A DNA stretch of 64,000 nt from JAAURB01 sp049649525 (GCA_049649525.1 JBARZE010000001.1:38628-102627); one strand, 5' to 3'; counted from the stretch's first letter, positions 1 through 9,962 are shown. Translations and numbers: made by a program. The notes: generated from the letters alone by a model not told the origin.

Positions 1-2
1 GC

Positions 3-704
3 GGCTTGTTCAACACCTCAGCCATCACAATTGCAACACAGATAGTCGCTCAAATTCAAAGTAAAACTACGGAGTCTTTATTGTTTCGAGACAAACTAAA
101 TTCTGAGTCAGAATCAGTAAGTTTTACGCTGCAAACCATGCCCTCGGGAATGATTCTCTTGGAATTGACAGATGTTGGTCTTGCTAATTGGTTACATCAC
201 ATCACTTATAGTTCCCTTGTCGAGACAGAAAAGTTACCGGCTTCTGATTTTCAAGGCGCTTTATTTAATATCCAACACAGCCACGCCCGTTGTTGCTCTC
301 TGCTGCGACGATCGCATCAAGCCGGGTTAATCACGTTAACTTCACAGACGACCCCGACAACACCGATTTCATGGCAGTTAGATTGGCCTTGTCCACTTCC
401 CTGGTTGACTGCAACACAGCAGTTGCGATTGCATCATCCAGCCGAACTTGCCCTAATTACTCAGTTGATTAAAATTGCTGATTATTATCATATGCCTCTT
501 TCGCTGTCTGACTGGACACAAGTTGCTCATCAGCTTAGTCAAGCCTTTCAACAGTTTTATAGTCAGTGTCAAATTTGGGGTATTGTTAAACACAAAACTC
601 CTCAACTGGCTCAAGCTCGTCTGGGGTTAGTTTGGATTACTCAAAGGCTGCTACAATCGATTTTACAAGAGCAATTAAACGTGATTGCACCATTAGAACT
701 TTAA
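3..704 (+). CDS. DALR anticodon-binding domain protein (5' partial)
   Basis: The frame is open to the left edge, so the true start is probably outside the window; a TTG at position 6 is only the first possible start inside it. The visible 232 residues resemble the all-helical DALR domain that class I arginyl-tRNA synthetases use to bind the anticodon stem. The stretch HSHARCCSLLRRS near residue 92 is like the helix following the KMSKS loop in ArgRS. No catalytic HIGH motif is visible. Cyanobacteria carry free-standing DALR proteins, so this may be one of those or the tail of an ArgRS-like protein. The stop lies 1 bp from the end of the convergent Ap4A phosphorylase gene. Family call is fairly sure; role is unknown. 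Confidence 0.7.
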   Translation, partial: GLFNTSAITIATQIVAQIQSKTTESLLFRDKLNSESESVSFTLQTMPSGMILLELTDVGLANWLHHITYSSLVETEKLPASDFQGALFNIQHSHARCCSLLRRSHQAGLITLTSQTTPTTPISWQLDWPCPLPWLTATQQLRLHHPAELALITQLIKIADYYHMPLSLSDWTQVAHQLSQAFQQFYSQCQIWGIVKHKTPQLAQARLGLVWITQRLLQSILQEQLNVIAPLEL

Positions 705-705
705 A

Positions 706-1602
706 CTATTTTTTAATCGCAACAGCCGTTAAAACTTGGAGCGGAGATAACGTTTTCAGATGTTCGAGTTGTTCTCGGTTGCGAACTAACATAGCACCCG
801 CTAATCCTAAAGAGTTGACCTGAATATTTTCATAATCTGCTTGCGATCGCGGTACAATTAATATCCATTCTCGTGTCATCAGTAAGTTATAAGCTTGAGT
901 TTGTTGTCCAATGAATCCCTGACCTCCTTGAATATTCATCACTTTTAAAAGTTGATGATAAGCGTCTAAAGTTTTTTGAGCTATCTCTTGAGTGTCTATA
1001 TTTTCTGGCCAATTGAGCTGAATTAAAGCGTGTTGAAATGGGAAATGAGGAACTGTACCAATATTGTTTTGGAAATGAGCGGAGGTGAGCGCATCTGTAA
1101 TCGGCAGTGGGGTTCCGTTGGGAATTAAAGGCAGTGGAACTAACTGTAAATGTTTATGAGGTTGGCTAGCTCCGGCTATTTCTCCACCATTGTAAAAACA
1201 AAATCCATCGACTTCTCTTAAACAGCGCCACAACGCAACAAAATCGGCCAAAGTGAGTAAACTTTCCTGGGATTCAAACTCACGAGTAATAATTAAAAGA
1301 TGATGATCGACAACATTAAATTTATTCAATAAACAAAGATGGGTTTCTGATAAGTCAGCCACGAATAAATCTGTTTCGTAGGGTAAAAACGGATCATAAT
1401 CTTGCCCAGATTTAGCGGCTCTTTGTTGTTTTTGCTGAGCTTGATCTTTTCGGGTTAAATTTTTAATGATTCTCACAAAAAACTGAATCCCATTTTGCTT
1501 GATAAATTCATATTCTGTGGAAATAGATTGTAAAGCACCACATTCACGGGCATACTCGGTTTGAGATTTAATTTTTTCCCATAATGTTCCGGGTTCTAAC
1601 AT
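706..1602 (-). CDS. Ap4A phosphorylase (ATP adenylyltransferase)
   Basis: The 298-residue product matches the Apa1/Apa2 type of HIT-superfamily enzymes, which split diadenosine tetraphosphate with phosphate into ATP and ADP. The histidine-triad-like motif is seen in GASQPHKHLQLVPLPL (H-x-H-x-Q), preceded by FCFYNGGEIA as is usual in this family. The N-terminal half (about 50-140) corresponds to the Ap4A_phos_N region. The length is normal for the family. The gene is convergent with the upstream DALR gene and nearly touches it. Role in the cell is likely nucleotide housekeeping and stress signalling, known from family members and not shown here. Confidence 0.85.
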   Translation of the reverse strand: MLEPGTLWEKIKSQTEYARECGALQSISTEYEFIKQNGIQFFVRIIKNLTRKDQAQQKQQRAAKSGQDYDPFLPYETDLFVADLSETHLCLLNKFNVVDHHLLIITREFESQESLLTLADFVALWRCLREVDGFCFYNGGEIAGASQPHKHLQLVPLPLIPNGTPLPITDALTSAHFQNNIGTVPHFPFQHALIQLNWPENIDTQEIAQKTLDAYHQLLKVMNIQGGQGFIGQQTQAYNLLMTREWILIVPRSQADYENIQVNSLGLAGAMLVRNREQLEHLKTLSPLQVLTAVAIKK

Positions 1603-1829
1603 AATTACTTTATTAAGTAAATCAGCAATTTAATATTAAAATTGAGTCGCTAAAAGATTATCCTAATTTTATCAGGTTATCCGCTCTGTTTAACTTCAGC
1701 TTTGATATTCATGACTTTGGGAGTATAGGGAGAAAGTGAGGAAAATTTTATCAGACCGGATGCAATCACTTTCAATCTAAAGGTTGTCAATTGAGCAGGG
1801 TTTGTGCTATACTTGATAATCGCAGTTGC

Positions 1830-1900
1830 GGCGGCATCGCCAAGTGGTAAGGCAGAGGTCTGCAAAATCTCCACCCCCAGTTCGAATCTGGGTGCCGCCT
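1830..1900 (+). tRNA. trnC: tRNA-Cys (GCA anticodon)
   Basis: A full cloverleaf can be drawn. The acceptor stem pairs GGCGGCA (1830-1836) with TGCCGCC (1893-1899). The D stem is GCC/GGC. The anticodon stem is GAGGT/ATCTC around a loop CTGCAAA with anticodon GCA. The T arm is CCCAG-TTCGAAT-CTGGG. The discriminator base is T, as expected for tRNA-Cys, and CCA is not encoded. A stem-loop with a T-run lies about 70 bp downstream. No other tRNA was found in the window. Confidence 0.95.
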
Positions 1901-1969
1901 TGAAAATGATTTTATTCAAAGCGTTAATTAAAAATTTAGACGCAAAAATCAAATCTGATTTTAATTTTG

Positions 1970-2000
1970 GGGACGTTGAAGACAAAACGTCCCTTATTTT
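1970..2000 (+). terminator. Rho-independent terminator after tRNA-Cys
   Basis: GGGACGTT (1970-1977) pairs perfectly with AACGTCCC (1986-1993) around an 8-nt loop and is followed directly by TTATTTTTTT on the plus strand. It fits a classic intrinsic terminator for the tRNA transcript. The T-run touches the stop codon of the convergent hydrolase gene. Confidence 0.8.
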
Positions 2001-2001
2001 T

Positions 2002-2910
2002 TTATCCTACCTCAGATTTTAATTCATGTTGCTTCAGCCAATTTAAAATAGCAGCATTGACGATTTCTGGGCGTTCATCGTGGGGACAATGACCTGTATT
2101 AGGAATTCCCATAAATTCAATATCTTTTCCATTTTCCGCTAAATCTTGATAAATTTTAGCGCCTTGTATCGGTGTCCAAGGGTCGTCTTCTCCCCAAAGA
2201 ACTAATAATGGATGTTGAACTTGAGGTAATAATTCAGTCGGACGGGGACCTGCAGGGGCCGTCAAAATAGAAGCAAATACTTGTTGTGCGCCGGGATGAT
2301 TGGAGGGTTCATATAACAGTTCAATTAACTCATCGCTAATCGCGGCTTGATTACGATAAACTTGACGCAAAGTATTACGAATTCGGTGTTTTTGGCGAAC
2401 TTGATTAAACACAAATGAACCCAATATGGGAGAACCCACCAACTGAGAAAATAGCCCCATCACCATTCTCAATGGTAAATTTAATTCATCAGGGCGATGG
2501 TTTAATCCACCCGCACAATTAAGTAAAACCCCACCAGCAGCAATATCACGACAGTTCGCAACCATCATCAAGCTGAGTAATGCACCAATAGAATTCCCGA
2601 TAAATACAGTGGGTTGTTGAATGTGTTGTTGCCAGAAATCTGTTAATAATTCTTGCCACAATTCCATAGAATAATCAATCGCGGGTTTATCAGATCCGCC
2701 AAATCCGAGTAAATCTATGGCATACACCTGATAACCGGCTTCGGCTAAGACAGCAATATTATTGCGCCAGTGTCCAATAGAAGCACCGAAGCCGTGAATT
2801 AAAACCAGAGGTTGTCCGCTGCCTTGGACGGTATATTGTACCTGATGTCCTTTCCACTGCCAGTAGAGGCGTTCAAAGATAAACGGTTGAGAAGAAACTG
2901 TAACTGTCAT
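2002..2910 (-). CDS. alpha/beta-fold hydrolase
   Basis: A 302-residue alpha/beta hydrolase. The oxyanion region is LVLIHGFGAS, the nucleophile elbow is GNSIGA (catalytic Ser), the acid is in LWGEDDPWTP and the histidine is in NTGHCPHDERPE. No signal peptide is visible. Cyanobacterial relatives of this type are often annotated only as alpha/beta hydrolases; some plant relatives act on chlorophyll esters, but nothing here decides the substrate. The gene stands alone, with convergent tRNA-Cys downstream. Fold and triad are certain; substrate unknown. Confidence 0.9.
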   Translation of the reverse strand: MTVTVSSQPFIFERLYWQWKGHQVQYTVQGSGQPLVLIHGFGASIGHWRNNIAVLAEAGYQVYAIDLLGFGGSDKPAIDYSMELWQELLTDFWQQHIQQPTVFIGNSIGALLSLMMVANCRDIAAGGVLLNCAGGLNHRPDELNLPLRMVMGLFSQLVGSPILGSFVFNQVRQKHRIRNTLRQVYRNQAAISDELIELLYEPSNHPGAQQVFASILTAPAGPRPTELLPQVQHPLLVLWGEDDPWTPIQGAKIYQDLAENGKDIEFMGIPNTGHCPHDERPEIVNAAILNWLKQHELKSEVG

Positions 2911-3014
2911 TTATAAATTTTTGTAAACTATCCTTTTATCATAGAGCAGGTTAAAATATTCGCCTATGGGGAATACAACACTGCAAGTTAAGCGTAAAAT
3001 CTCGTCTTATCCTC

Positions 3015-3491
3015 TCAGCGATTTTGGACAGTCTTGAGCCATTCTACTACTTCTGTATGCCCTTCAGAGGAAGCCCAAATTAAAGCCGTCCAGGTATTTT
3101 GATCTTTTGCTTTAATATCTGCCCCAGAATTGATCAACAGTTGTACCACCTCCAAATGACCACTACCAGCGGCACTCATCAGGGGAGTCAGCCCGAAATT
3201 GGTGGCGGCATTGACATCTGCCCCAGCGGTTAATAAGTGTTGAACAATTTCTAAATAGCCGTTAGCGGTTGCTTCGATCAATACTGTCCAATTATCACTA
3301 TCTGCTTCATTGGGACTAGCTCCGGCTTGCAAGAGTTGCCTCACAATTTCTGTTTGTCCGGCGGTAATTGCGGCAAGCAACGGAGTCATTCCTTTAGAGT
3401 TGGCTTGATTCACTGTTGCGCCTGATTTTAACAAGGCTTTCACTGTTTCTAAATCTCCAGTTTTAGCTGCTTTTACTAACTCATTCATCAT
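3015..3491 (-). CDS. ankyrin-repeat protein
   Basis: 158 residues made almost wholly of about four to five 33-residue ankyrin repeats. Units with the consensus G-x-TPL-x-x-A-x-x-G-H-x-E-(I/V)-V-x-x-L-L-x-x-GA-(D/S)-(V/I/P)-N are easy to see, for example GMTPLLAAITAGQTEIVRQLL and GLTPLMSAAGSGHLEVVQLL. The protein is soluble, with no signal peptide or enzymatic domain, so it is likely a protein-protein binding module. The partner is not suggested by the neighbours. Confidence 0.9.
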   Translation of the reverse strand: MMNELVKAAKTGDLETVKALLKSGATVNQANSKGMTPLLAAITAGQTEIVRQLLQAGASPNEADSDNWTVLIEATANGYLEIVQHLLTAGADVNAATNFGLTPLMSAAGSGHLEVVQLLINSGADIKAKDQNTWTALIWASSEGHTEVVEWLKTVQNR

Positions 3492-3594
3492 CTCGTCTCC
3501 ACTATTGTCTTAAATTTTTGTGACTAATTTGATACCGATCATTTAATCAAATAAATCTTTATTCTATACCTAATTTAAATTCAAAATATCAGAC

Positions 3595-5310
3595 TCATCC
3601 AGATTCTGTTGCATTATCTTCTGTCTCTTCGATTACAGGTATATTTTCAATCTGCTTAAACCTGATAATAGTATCATAACGGGTACTTCGTTCATTACTA
3701 ATTTCAGCAGTTATGCCAATAGAACGAATGGCATCAACCCAAATTTTTTGTTGAGGGGGTAACGACGGCAAAGATAAACTCCGAGGATTAAAAAATTGTT
3801 CTAAATCAACAAAGAAACTACCACTACTAGATGTGAATTCTGTCGGTAATGTTTGCTTAAATAGAGAATTAGCAGTTAAGTTGAGTTGAGGTTCGGGTAA
3901 AAATTGATCGGCAATTGGAGCGCCCATTGTTGCAAAGGCGGTATTATCATTTAACCAACCGCGAATTACACTAAATCCCCCATAAGGAGAAGTCCATTTC
4001 ACCACAGATTGACCTTGTATTTGAGCTTCACCGACGGAAAAGTTATTGTCTTTCATCACTGCATCTAACTTTCCTAAAGCTGCCTCAGCAGTAGCGCGAT
4101 CGCTGGTTTCAACCATTAATGCAAATCCCGCCGAAAACTTTTGGGGTTGTTCTTTATTGGGTACTGCCGGAATTAAAGATAAAGAAAATTCTCCATCCAT
4201 CCAACTTAAAAAATCTTTCTCTAAATCCATTCCCGTTGCCTGATTTAAACTCTTACTCAAAACTTGAGGATTTAACGGTGCTAAGGGGTTATTATTCGCG
4301 GCTTGAGAATAGTCTTGCCAAACTTGTTGTAAGCTACTTCCTGTTGTTGATAAAATTGTACTATTCGGCAGTTGTTCGATTAAATCATTGGCATTATTAT
4401 TAACATTTAAGGTAATTTGACTGTTGGGTTTTAACCAAGAAATACTCTTAAATGAAACACCTTGAGATTCCAGTATCATGTGACTCGCAAATCCCTGATT
4501 TTGTTGTAAACGTTCTAATGTTTCTGCAGGGATTGGGCGTTCAGACGTAAAAGAAGCAACACTCGTGGCAACGGGAATATTTAAATAAAACTGAGCAAAA
4601 GATCGACTGGTTTTAATTTTTTGAGTCGCACTAGCATAACCGGGGGTTTGAGCAAGAGAATTACCCCCTTTAAATGTATCAATTGCTCGATCTGTGGCAT
4701 TGGGCTGATTAGAAACTAATATAAAATCTTGCCCTAAAACAGCAACGGAATAGTTTTCAGTCGGTAATCCTGTTGTTTCTAAAATGTCAATCCCTTTGTA
4801 TTTGCGCTCGCTGACTTCTCCTTGAGTTAAAGACTTGGGTTGTGCTAAAATTTCTTTAGCTTTTTGAGGATTAGCAATCGGTAAAACAGCGACTAAAGCA
4901 GGTTTTGTCGAGGAGGATAGAGATGAATTCGGAGTCAAATCAGCCCCTGAAGTTAAGACTCGATCGGGTAACCAGGCTAACATCACTTCATCACCCACCC
5001 ACGGTTGAATATCTGTCTGGAAATCAAACCCTTTTTCGGTAAAGAAGCGGTCGCGCCATTGCTGTAAGACTTGATTGAGGGCGGTTTTTGATTCGGGTGT
5101 GCCGTATTGCTGTAACCGTTGCCATTGTTGAGATTGTGTTGTTAGGGAGACAACGATCATGGCATCTTGAGGGATCACGCTAGCAGCGGCTGACACCTGC
5201 TGTGCGGCTTGTCGAGACATTAATGCATAATAGGCAGCAACACCACCTCCAATGAGCAGGATAGCGCCGCCGAGGGTAAGTAATAGAGAGGATTTGTTCT
5301 TCTGAGTCAT
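3595..5310 (-). CDS. DUF3352 domain protein, membrane-anchored
   Basis: 571 residues. One N-terminal hydrophobic helix (about 10-30) is followed by a long extracytoplasmic region beginning PQDAMIVVSLTTQSQQW. This layout and the repeated pattern of short strands match the cyanobacterial DUF3352 family. No catalytic motif can be pointed to. The C-terminal about 20 residues are acidic. It is likely a periplasmic or lumenal protein held in the membrane by its N-terminal helix. Function is unknown in the family. Confidence 0.75.
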   Translation of the reverse strand: MTQKNKSSLLLTLGGAILLIGGGVAAYYALMSRQAAQQVSAAASVIPQDAMIVVSLTTQSQQWQRLQQYGTPESKTALNQVLQQWRDRFFTEKGFDFQTDIQPWVGDEVMLAWLPDRVLTSGADLTPNSSLSSSTKPALVAVLPIANPQKAKEILAQPKSLTQGEVSERKYKGIDILETTGLPTENYSVAVLGQDFILVSNQPNATDRAIDTFKGGNSLAQTPGYASATQKIKTSRSFAQFYLNIPVATSVASFTSERPIPAETLERLQQNQGFASHMILESQGVSFKSISWLKPNSQITLNVNNNANDLIEQLPNSTILSTTGSSLQQVWQDYSQAANNNPLAPLNPQVLSKSLNQATGMDLEKDFLSWMDGEFSLSLIPAVPNKEQPQKFSAGFALMVETSDRATAEAALGKLDAVMKDNNFSVGEAQIQGQSVVKWTSPYGGFSVIRGWLNDNTAFATMGAPIADQFLPEPQLNLTANSLFKQTLPTEFTSSSGSFFVDLEQFFNPRSLSLPSLPPQQKIWVDAIRSIGITAEISNERSTRYDTIIRFKQIENIPVIEETEDNATESG

Positions 5311-5410
5311 GGTTGCTTTAATAGCATAGAAAATGAATCAATACCGGAGACAGCAGTCTCTGCAACCTCAACAAATAACACATCTGCTGGTAATTCGTCA
5401 TTGATAATTT

Positions 5411-6595
5411 TTAATCTTCTTTAGTGGGTTTAGGTAAGCCCGAAAAATCCTCAAACCAACCTTTGCGCCAAAAATAGGTGACGAGGACGGTTGCTGTAAT
5501 GACCATTAACCCCAGACAAGCTGGATATCCCCAATACCAATCAACTTCTGGCATATTCCAGGGAGATGCTGAGGGGTCAAAATTCATGCCGTAAACGCCA
5601 GCAATAAATGTTAGGGGAATGAAAATAGAGGAAACAACAGTGAGAAGTTTCATGATTTCATTCATCCGATTTCCCATAGTTGAGAGATAAATATTAACTA
5701 GATCTGATGAGAGTTCTCGATAGGTTTCTAGCATATCTCGGACATTAATCGTATGATCGTAACAATCGCGAAAATAGACACGAGCTTTTTTGCCGATTAA
5801 ATCTGTTTTTTGGCGGGTTAAATTATGAATCGCTTCTCGTTGTGACCAAATGGCTCGCCGCAGACTTAATAAACTTTGCTTGATTTCATAAATCGTGGCA
5901 ATCGTATCGCGCTGAGGTTGAAAAAAGACTTCATCTTCTAATTCTTCTAAGCGATCACTATAATGTTCTAAAACCGGGAAATAGCCATCAATAATGGCAT
6001 CAACAATTGAATAGGCTAAGTAATCTGCTCCTTGTTTACGAATAATACCTTGACTTGCCCGAATGCGATCGCGCACTGGCTGCAAACAGTCATATCTAGG
6101 TTCTTCTTGAACCGTAATTAGATAATTTTTCCCGAGGATAATACTAACTTGTTCTTTATGAATTTCTTCTGTTCCGGGTTTGAGCAACACCATTAAGGTG
6201 ACAATAATAATATGATCGGGATTTTCATAAAATACAACTTTTGGTCGTTGAGGCACATTGACTACATCTTCTAATGCGATGGGATGAAATTGAAAAATCT
6301 CTGACATTTTACGCCATGTATCAGCATTGCCTAACCCTTGTAAGTCAAGCCAAGTAACAGCATCGGAACGAATATAGGGAATACATTCTTCTGGATGAGT
6401 CAGTACAGTACGAGTGGCACGATTTTCGTTATATTCAATTAACACCATCTCTGGGGGTGGTGCATCTGGATCTAAATTTAATGTTCCCGGTAATGTTCCC
6501 GGTACATCATAAAAGACATCAAAATGAGATTCTTCTTCTTCTGGGGAGAAATCTTCTTCAACGGGAGTCGATGAGGGTGTAATACTGTGGGTCAT
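5411..6595 (-). CDS. corA: CorA-type magnesium/cobalt transporter
   Basis: The C-terminus carries the CorA signature YGMNF (GMN motif) after a first membrane helix (MKLLTVVSSIFIPLTFIAGV) and a second helix before a short positive tail. The N-terminal cytoplasmic part has the usual alpha/beta domain and long helices. I chose the ATG at 6595; a TTG at 6625 would add ten residues. The first about 60 residues are acidic and low in complexity. CorA forms homopentamers in the plasma membrane and imports Mg2+ (and Co2+). The gene stands alone on this strand. Confidence 0.92.
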   Translation of the reverse strand: MTHSITPSSTPVEEDFSPEEEESHFDVFYDVPGTLPGTLNLDPDAPPPEMVLIEYNENRATRTVLTHPEECIPYIRSDAVTWLDLQGLGNADTWRKMSEIFQFHPIALEDVVNVPQRPKVVFYENPDHIIIVTLMVLLKPGTEEIHKEQVSIILGKNYLITVQEEPRYDCLQPVRDRIRASQGIIRKQGADYLAYSIVDAIIDGYFPVLEHYSDRLEELEDEVFFQPQRDTIATIYEIKQSLLSLRRAIWSQREAIHNLTRQKTDLIGKKARVYFRDCYDHTINVRDMLETYRELSSDLVNIYLSTMGNRMNEIMKLLTVVSSIFIPLTFIAGVYGMNFDPSASPWNMPEVDWYWGYPACLGLMVITATVLVTYFWRKGWFEDFSGLPKPTKED

Positions 6596-6693
6596 AAAAT
6601 CTAATTTTATAGGGAAAACAGGCAACAGATATTAGTATTTTAGCCAATTGGCGCGGATATTTGGCTGGCTGTATCTGAGTAACTGAGGTAAGT

Positions 6694-8724
6694 TTACACG
6701 GTAATGAAATGTTGTTGAGTCAGAGAATGTAGTCCGTCTAAAATCGCCAAAGGCTGATTATTACTTTCTAAACTAATAACTGTTTCTCCCATCTGATTAA
6801 ACTGCCATTGTACCTGTGAAGCAGTCAATCCATCCATTAACCCAATTAAATCTTCACTCAAGTCAAAATCTGTAATTTGATCGACTCCTGTGGTCGCACT
6901 GAGCATGAAGCGATCGCCACCACTACCACCAATCAGGATATCATCTCCTAAATCACCATACAAAATATCATCCCCTTGCCGTCCGAGTAAAACATCCTGC
7001 CCCTTACCACCGTACAAAATATCATCACCCAATCCACCTAACAAAGTATCTTCTCCTTTCTCACCGGAGAGGATATCATTGCCCTCATTACCTTTGAGGT
7101 TGTCATTATTTTGGCCGCCGTGAAGCTTATCGTTACCCTCATTCCCTTCGAGTTGGTCATCGCCTTGATTACCAAACAGAATATCATTGCCTCCTTCACC
7201 TTGGAGGTTATCATCGCTACCGTAACCAAACAGGGTATCATCTGCTTGTCCACCCGTTAAAGTATCTTCGGCTTCAGTGGCTGTATTATTATTGCGGTTA
7301 TCTCGATTTTCCCGAACAATACGGTTGTCTGTATTTTGCGGCGAGACGAATAGCTGTAAAGCTGCGTCTGCTTGAACAATACCCGCGCCGCTGTGATAAT
7401 CTATGCCTGAGATTTCTATGTCATTGGCTGTTTGTTGCAGTAAACTCCGGACTTCATCTGGGGTTAGACTTCCCTCACCACCGTTGGCTTGTAACATTAA
7501 GGCAGTTAGCCCAGCGACATGAGGCGCTGCAGCAGATGTACCCGAAAAGGTTTCAAACCCCTCAACTGTTGTACTAACGTTGTCTGGAGCGACAATATCG
7601 GGCTTGAGGCGAACTTCTGGTGTGTTGAGGGGGTTACCATTTTCATCGAGTAAAATCGGTGTACCACCCATAGAAGATGAAGATTTAATTTCATTGGGGG
7701 TGTGATAACGAACTGCTCCGACTGCGATCGCCCCGGCTGCGTTAGGATGACCAAATATAGTCGAACTATCATGACCATATTCAAAGTTATCGGCTTTGCT
7801 GGAAAAGCTAATATATTTGATGTTCTCTGGATGCGTTGCAATATTGTCTCGTTGAGCGATTAGAATTGAGAAATTATTGGTATCTGTATTATTGGTGTAG
7901 GAGATAGTTTCTAAGGGATTATTGCCAATATTATCATCTGTACTATGAGCAACAATATCAAGATTGGTTAAATCGTTATTACGAACCACAAAAATATCAA
8001 GATTATGAACCGCATTATCAAAAGCATCATCCCATTGAAAGGTTAGGGTTAAGGTTTTTCCTTGAGGTAAGGTGAAACTATTAAATGCGTCGCCATTATT
8101 GTTGAAATCGTGGACAATATAATTTTGATTATCGAAGCTAAAACCAGCAGCATTATCTAAAGGACGAAAGCTGTCTTCATAAGAACGTTCCCCATCATTT
8201 CCGGCAGCGGAGATATAAACAACCCCTTTTTCTGCGACTTCATCAACGGCTTGGGCAATAATACCATCTTGAAAGAAGGACTGATTGACGAATCCTAAGT
8301 CATCAACAATAATATCAGCTCCGGCTTGCTCTAACTTTCGGACTGCACTGGCCATTTCTGTTTTACTGACGGCAGAATGAAACATTAATTCTGCACCGGG
8401 CGCAATATCGTGGATAATTTGTAACATGGCGCGACCTTCGTCTTTGCCGTAAGGGTTGGTGTTGTCAGCGAGTATATTAACTGGAGTGGTATAACCGTTG
8501 GGGTTTGCTAACCCGGGTAAATCACCGCTGTTAATATCTTGAGTTTCTCCAGAATGTCGATTATAACTATCGGAAATTACCCCAATTTTGATGCCATCTC
8601 CGTCTATATTTTGGGCTTCTAATGTTAAGGTTTCACGCACCCAATCTGTATTGATCGTTTCGTCACCTTGGGTTGTAACAGTTCCAATTCGAGTAATGGG
8701 TTGTAAAGGTTGAAGGGATGACAT
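6694..8724 (-). CDS. S8-like serine peptidase with C-terminal RTX repeats
   Basis: 676 residues. A subtilase-like domain covers about 1-450: Asp in GVISDSYN (D52), oxyanion Asn in ISAAGNDGE (N176) and the nucleophile in SGTSAAAPHVAGL (near 395). Where subtilisins have His-Gly-Thr this protein has D-E-G-R (95-98), so the catalytic His seems replaced by Glu96. From about 480 to 620 come about a dozen nonapeptide repeats of GGxGxDxLx type, which bind Ca2+, and then a C-terminal domain typical of type I-secreted RTX proteins. There is no N-terminal signal peptide, in line with type I export. No secretion genes are adjacent. Confidence 0.88.
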   Translation of the reverse strand: MSSLQPLQPITRIGTVTTQGDETINTDWVRETLTLEAQNIDGDGIKIGVISDSYNRHSGETQDINSGDLPGLANPNGYTTPVNILADNTNPYGKDEGRAMLQIIHDIAPGAELMFHSAVSKTEMASAVRKLEQAGADIIVDDLGFVNQSFFQDGIIAQAVDEVAEKGVVYISAAGNDGERSYEDSFRPLDNAAGFSFDNQNYIVHDFNNNGDAFNSFTLPQGKTLTLTFQWDDAFDNAVHNLDIFVVRNNDLTNLDIVAHSTDDNIGNNPLETISYTNNTDTNNFSILIAQRDNIATHPENIKYISFSSKADNFEYGHDSSTIFGHPNAAGAIAVGAVRYHTPNEIKSSSSMGGTPILLDENGNPLNTPEVRLKPDIVAPDNVSTTVEGFETFSGTSAAAPHVAGLTALMLQANGGEGSLTPDEVRSLLQQTANDIEISGIDYHSGAGIVQADAALQLFVSPQNTDNRIVRENRDNRNNNTATEAEDTLTGGQADDTLFGYGSDDNLQGEGGNDILFGNQGDDQLEGNEGNDKLHGGQNNDNLKGNEGNDILSGEKGEDTLLGGLGDDILYGGKGQDVLLGRQGDDILYGDLGDDILIGGSGGDRFMLSATTGVDQITDFDLSEDLIGLMDGLTASQVQWQFNQMGETVISLESNNQPLAILDGLHSLTQQHFITV

Positions 8725-9548
8725 GCTAAAAAAATCTCCTAGGGCAAGTGAGTAAGCAGGCTAAAGCGATTCATCAAAGGTGAATTTGATGATGAAAAAT
8801 GAAGATTCAAAAGAGTAAAAAAAACTTTGCCCTGCAGGGAGACTAATCGTTTTTATATTTTTCTAAATGGTTTGACGAAGATTATGAATATTTTTTTATC
8901 CATTAATCTCAGAACAATGCTCTGTTTTCGATGTCACTGTTTTTTGTGTTACTTCTATGATTTCATAAAATCATTACAATTGTCATCAGGTATATTACTG
9001 AAGTTACAGCTTGATAAAAATGTTGACTTTTTGAGGCGATTCTTGAGATTATAATGAGAGTGTAAGAATTATAATTGACCAATAAAATTTAGTTTTTGCG
9101 TAAAAAAACGGATGATTAAAATGGGGATTCTATTCAAATTTACTGAGAAATTAATAAGTTATAAAATTCAACTTCCGAGGCTTCACGGATAACTTTTATA
9201 GTGTATTAAAACAAAATGTAATACAGAGCTTATAATTTACTAGAAAGTACCCATCTAAAATGAGATTTTTCCTCAATTCAGCGATAAATGATCTCTACAA
9301 TTAGGAAATTGAACCGCCACAGACTAAGAGCTAGGGGCTAAGGGTAAGTGTTGAAGCAGCAATTAATCTTCATCATCTCAGGGCGCTATTGCAGCACAAA
9401 TATAAGCCATTTTTCGCTGTAAATGACTACAAAAGGTAAGAGATCTCAAGCCTTAATCAGCTACGATTTGTGTGAGATTTTGATTAATAATTATCTGTTG
9501 TACAATCTGAGGGTATTTTCGCGTCCTACAATGATCGAGATATTAACT
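8725..9548. other. Gene-poor, AT-rich spacer
   Basis: About 820 bp between the protease start and the next credible start. The possible open frames here are short, begin with TTG and have odd composition, so I accept none. No strong palindrome, tRNA or repeat was found. It must hold the promoters of the divergent protease gene and of the gene at 9549. Confidence 0.5.
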
Positions 9549-9962
9549 ATGGATTATAACGAGACACCAACACCAATCATTGGTGAAACAGATGCTAAAG
9601 CGAGAACACGTTTATTGTTGACCTTATGGGCATTAGGAGGCTCCCAAGGTAAAATTAAAAAAAGCGAACTCACAAGCAAGGTCAAACAAAAGCGCCAAGG
9701 TAAAAAGGTTGGGGTTTACCAAGGTCTTTACGACGACCTAAAAACAGAAGGAGCTATTGAGATTGACAAAGAAAACCAAGTACCGATGGTATCGATGACT
9801 TTCGCGGGTAAGCAAATGCTATTGACGGCCTTGCGCGATCCGGAGTTTGAATTTGAAGGAACTGTTGTGGCGGCGCGGATGGCGAATGGTTTAGTTGAAT
9901 TGATTCGTGAAGTTGAAGGAAATATTCGAGCAGAAACTGCGCCTGAATCTACCTCAGCTTAA
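9549..9962 (+). CDS. Conserved hypothetical protein, winged-helix-like
   Basis: I start at the ATG at 9549 (137 residues). An upstream in-frame ATG at 9423 would add 42 residues of unlikely composition. The body (about 15-95) reads as helices followed by a beta pair: ARTRLLLTLWALGG, KSELTSKVKQ, GLYDDLKTEGAIEI and VSMTFAGKQMLL. This resembles a winged helix-turn-helix, with many Lys in the putative recognition segment. It may bind DNA, but no family could be named. Flanked by long spacers, so monocistronic. Confidence 0.6.
   Translation: MDYNETPTPIIGETDAKARTRLLLTLWALGGSQGKIKKSELTSKVKQKRQGKKVGVYQGLYDDLKTEGAIEIDKENQVPMVSMTFAGKQMLLTALRDPEFEFEGTVVAARMANGLVELIREVEGNIRAETAPESTSA

Noticed and set aside
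1804..2022. Plus-strand 72-codon frame
   Set aside because: It runs across tRNA-Cys and its terminator.
6890..7123. Plus-strand Pro/Ser-rich frame opposite the RTX protease
   Set aside because: It is the complement of RTX nonapeptide repeats, which give long open frames on the other strand.
8827..9054. 75-codon plus-strand frame in the spacer
   Set aside because: TTG start, no ribosome site, Phe/Leu/Cys-rich composition of AT-rich noncoding DNA.
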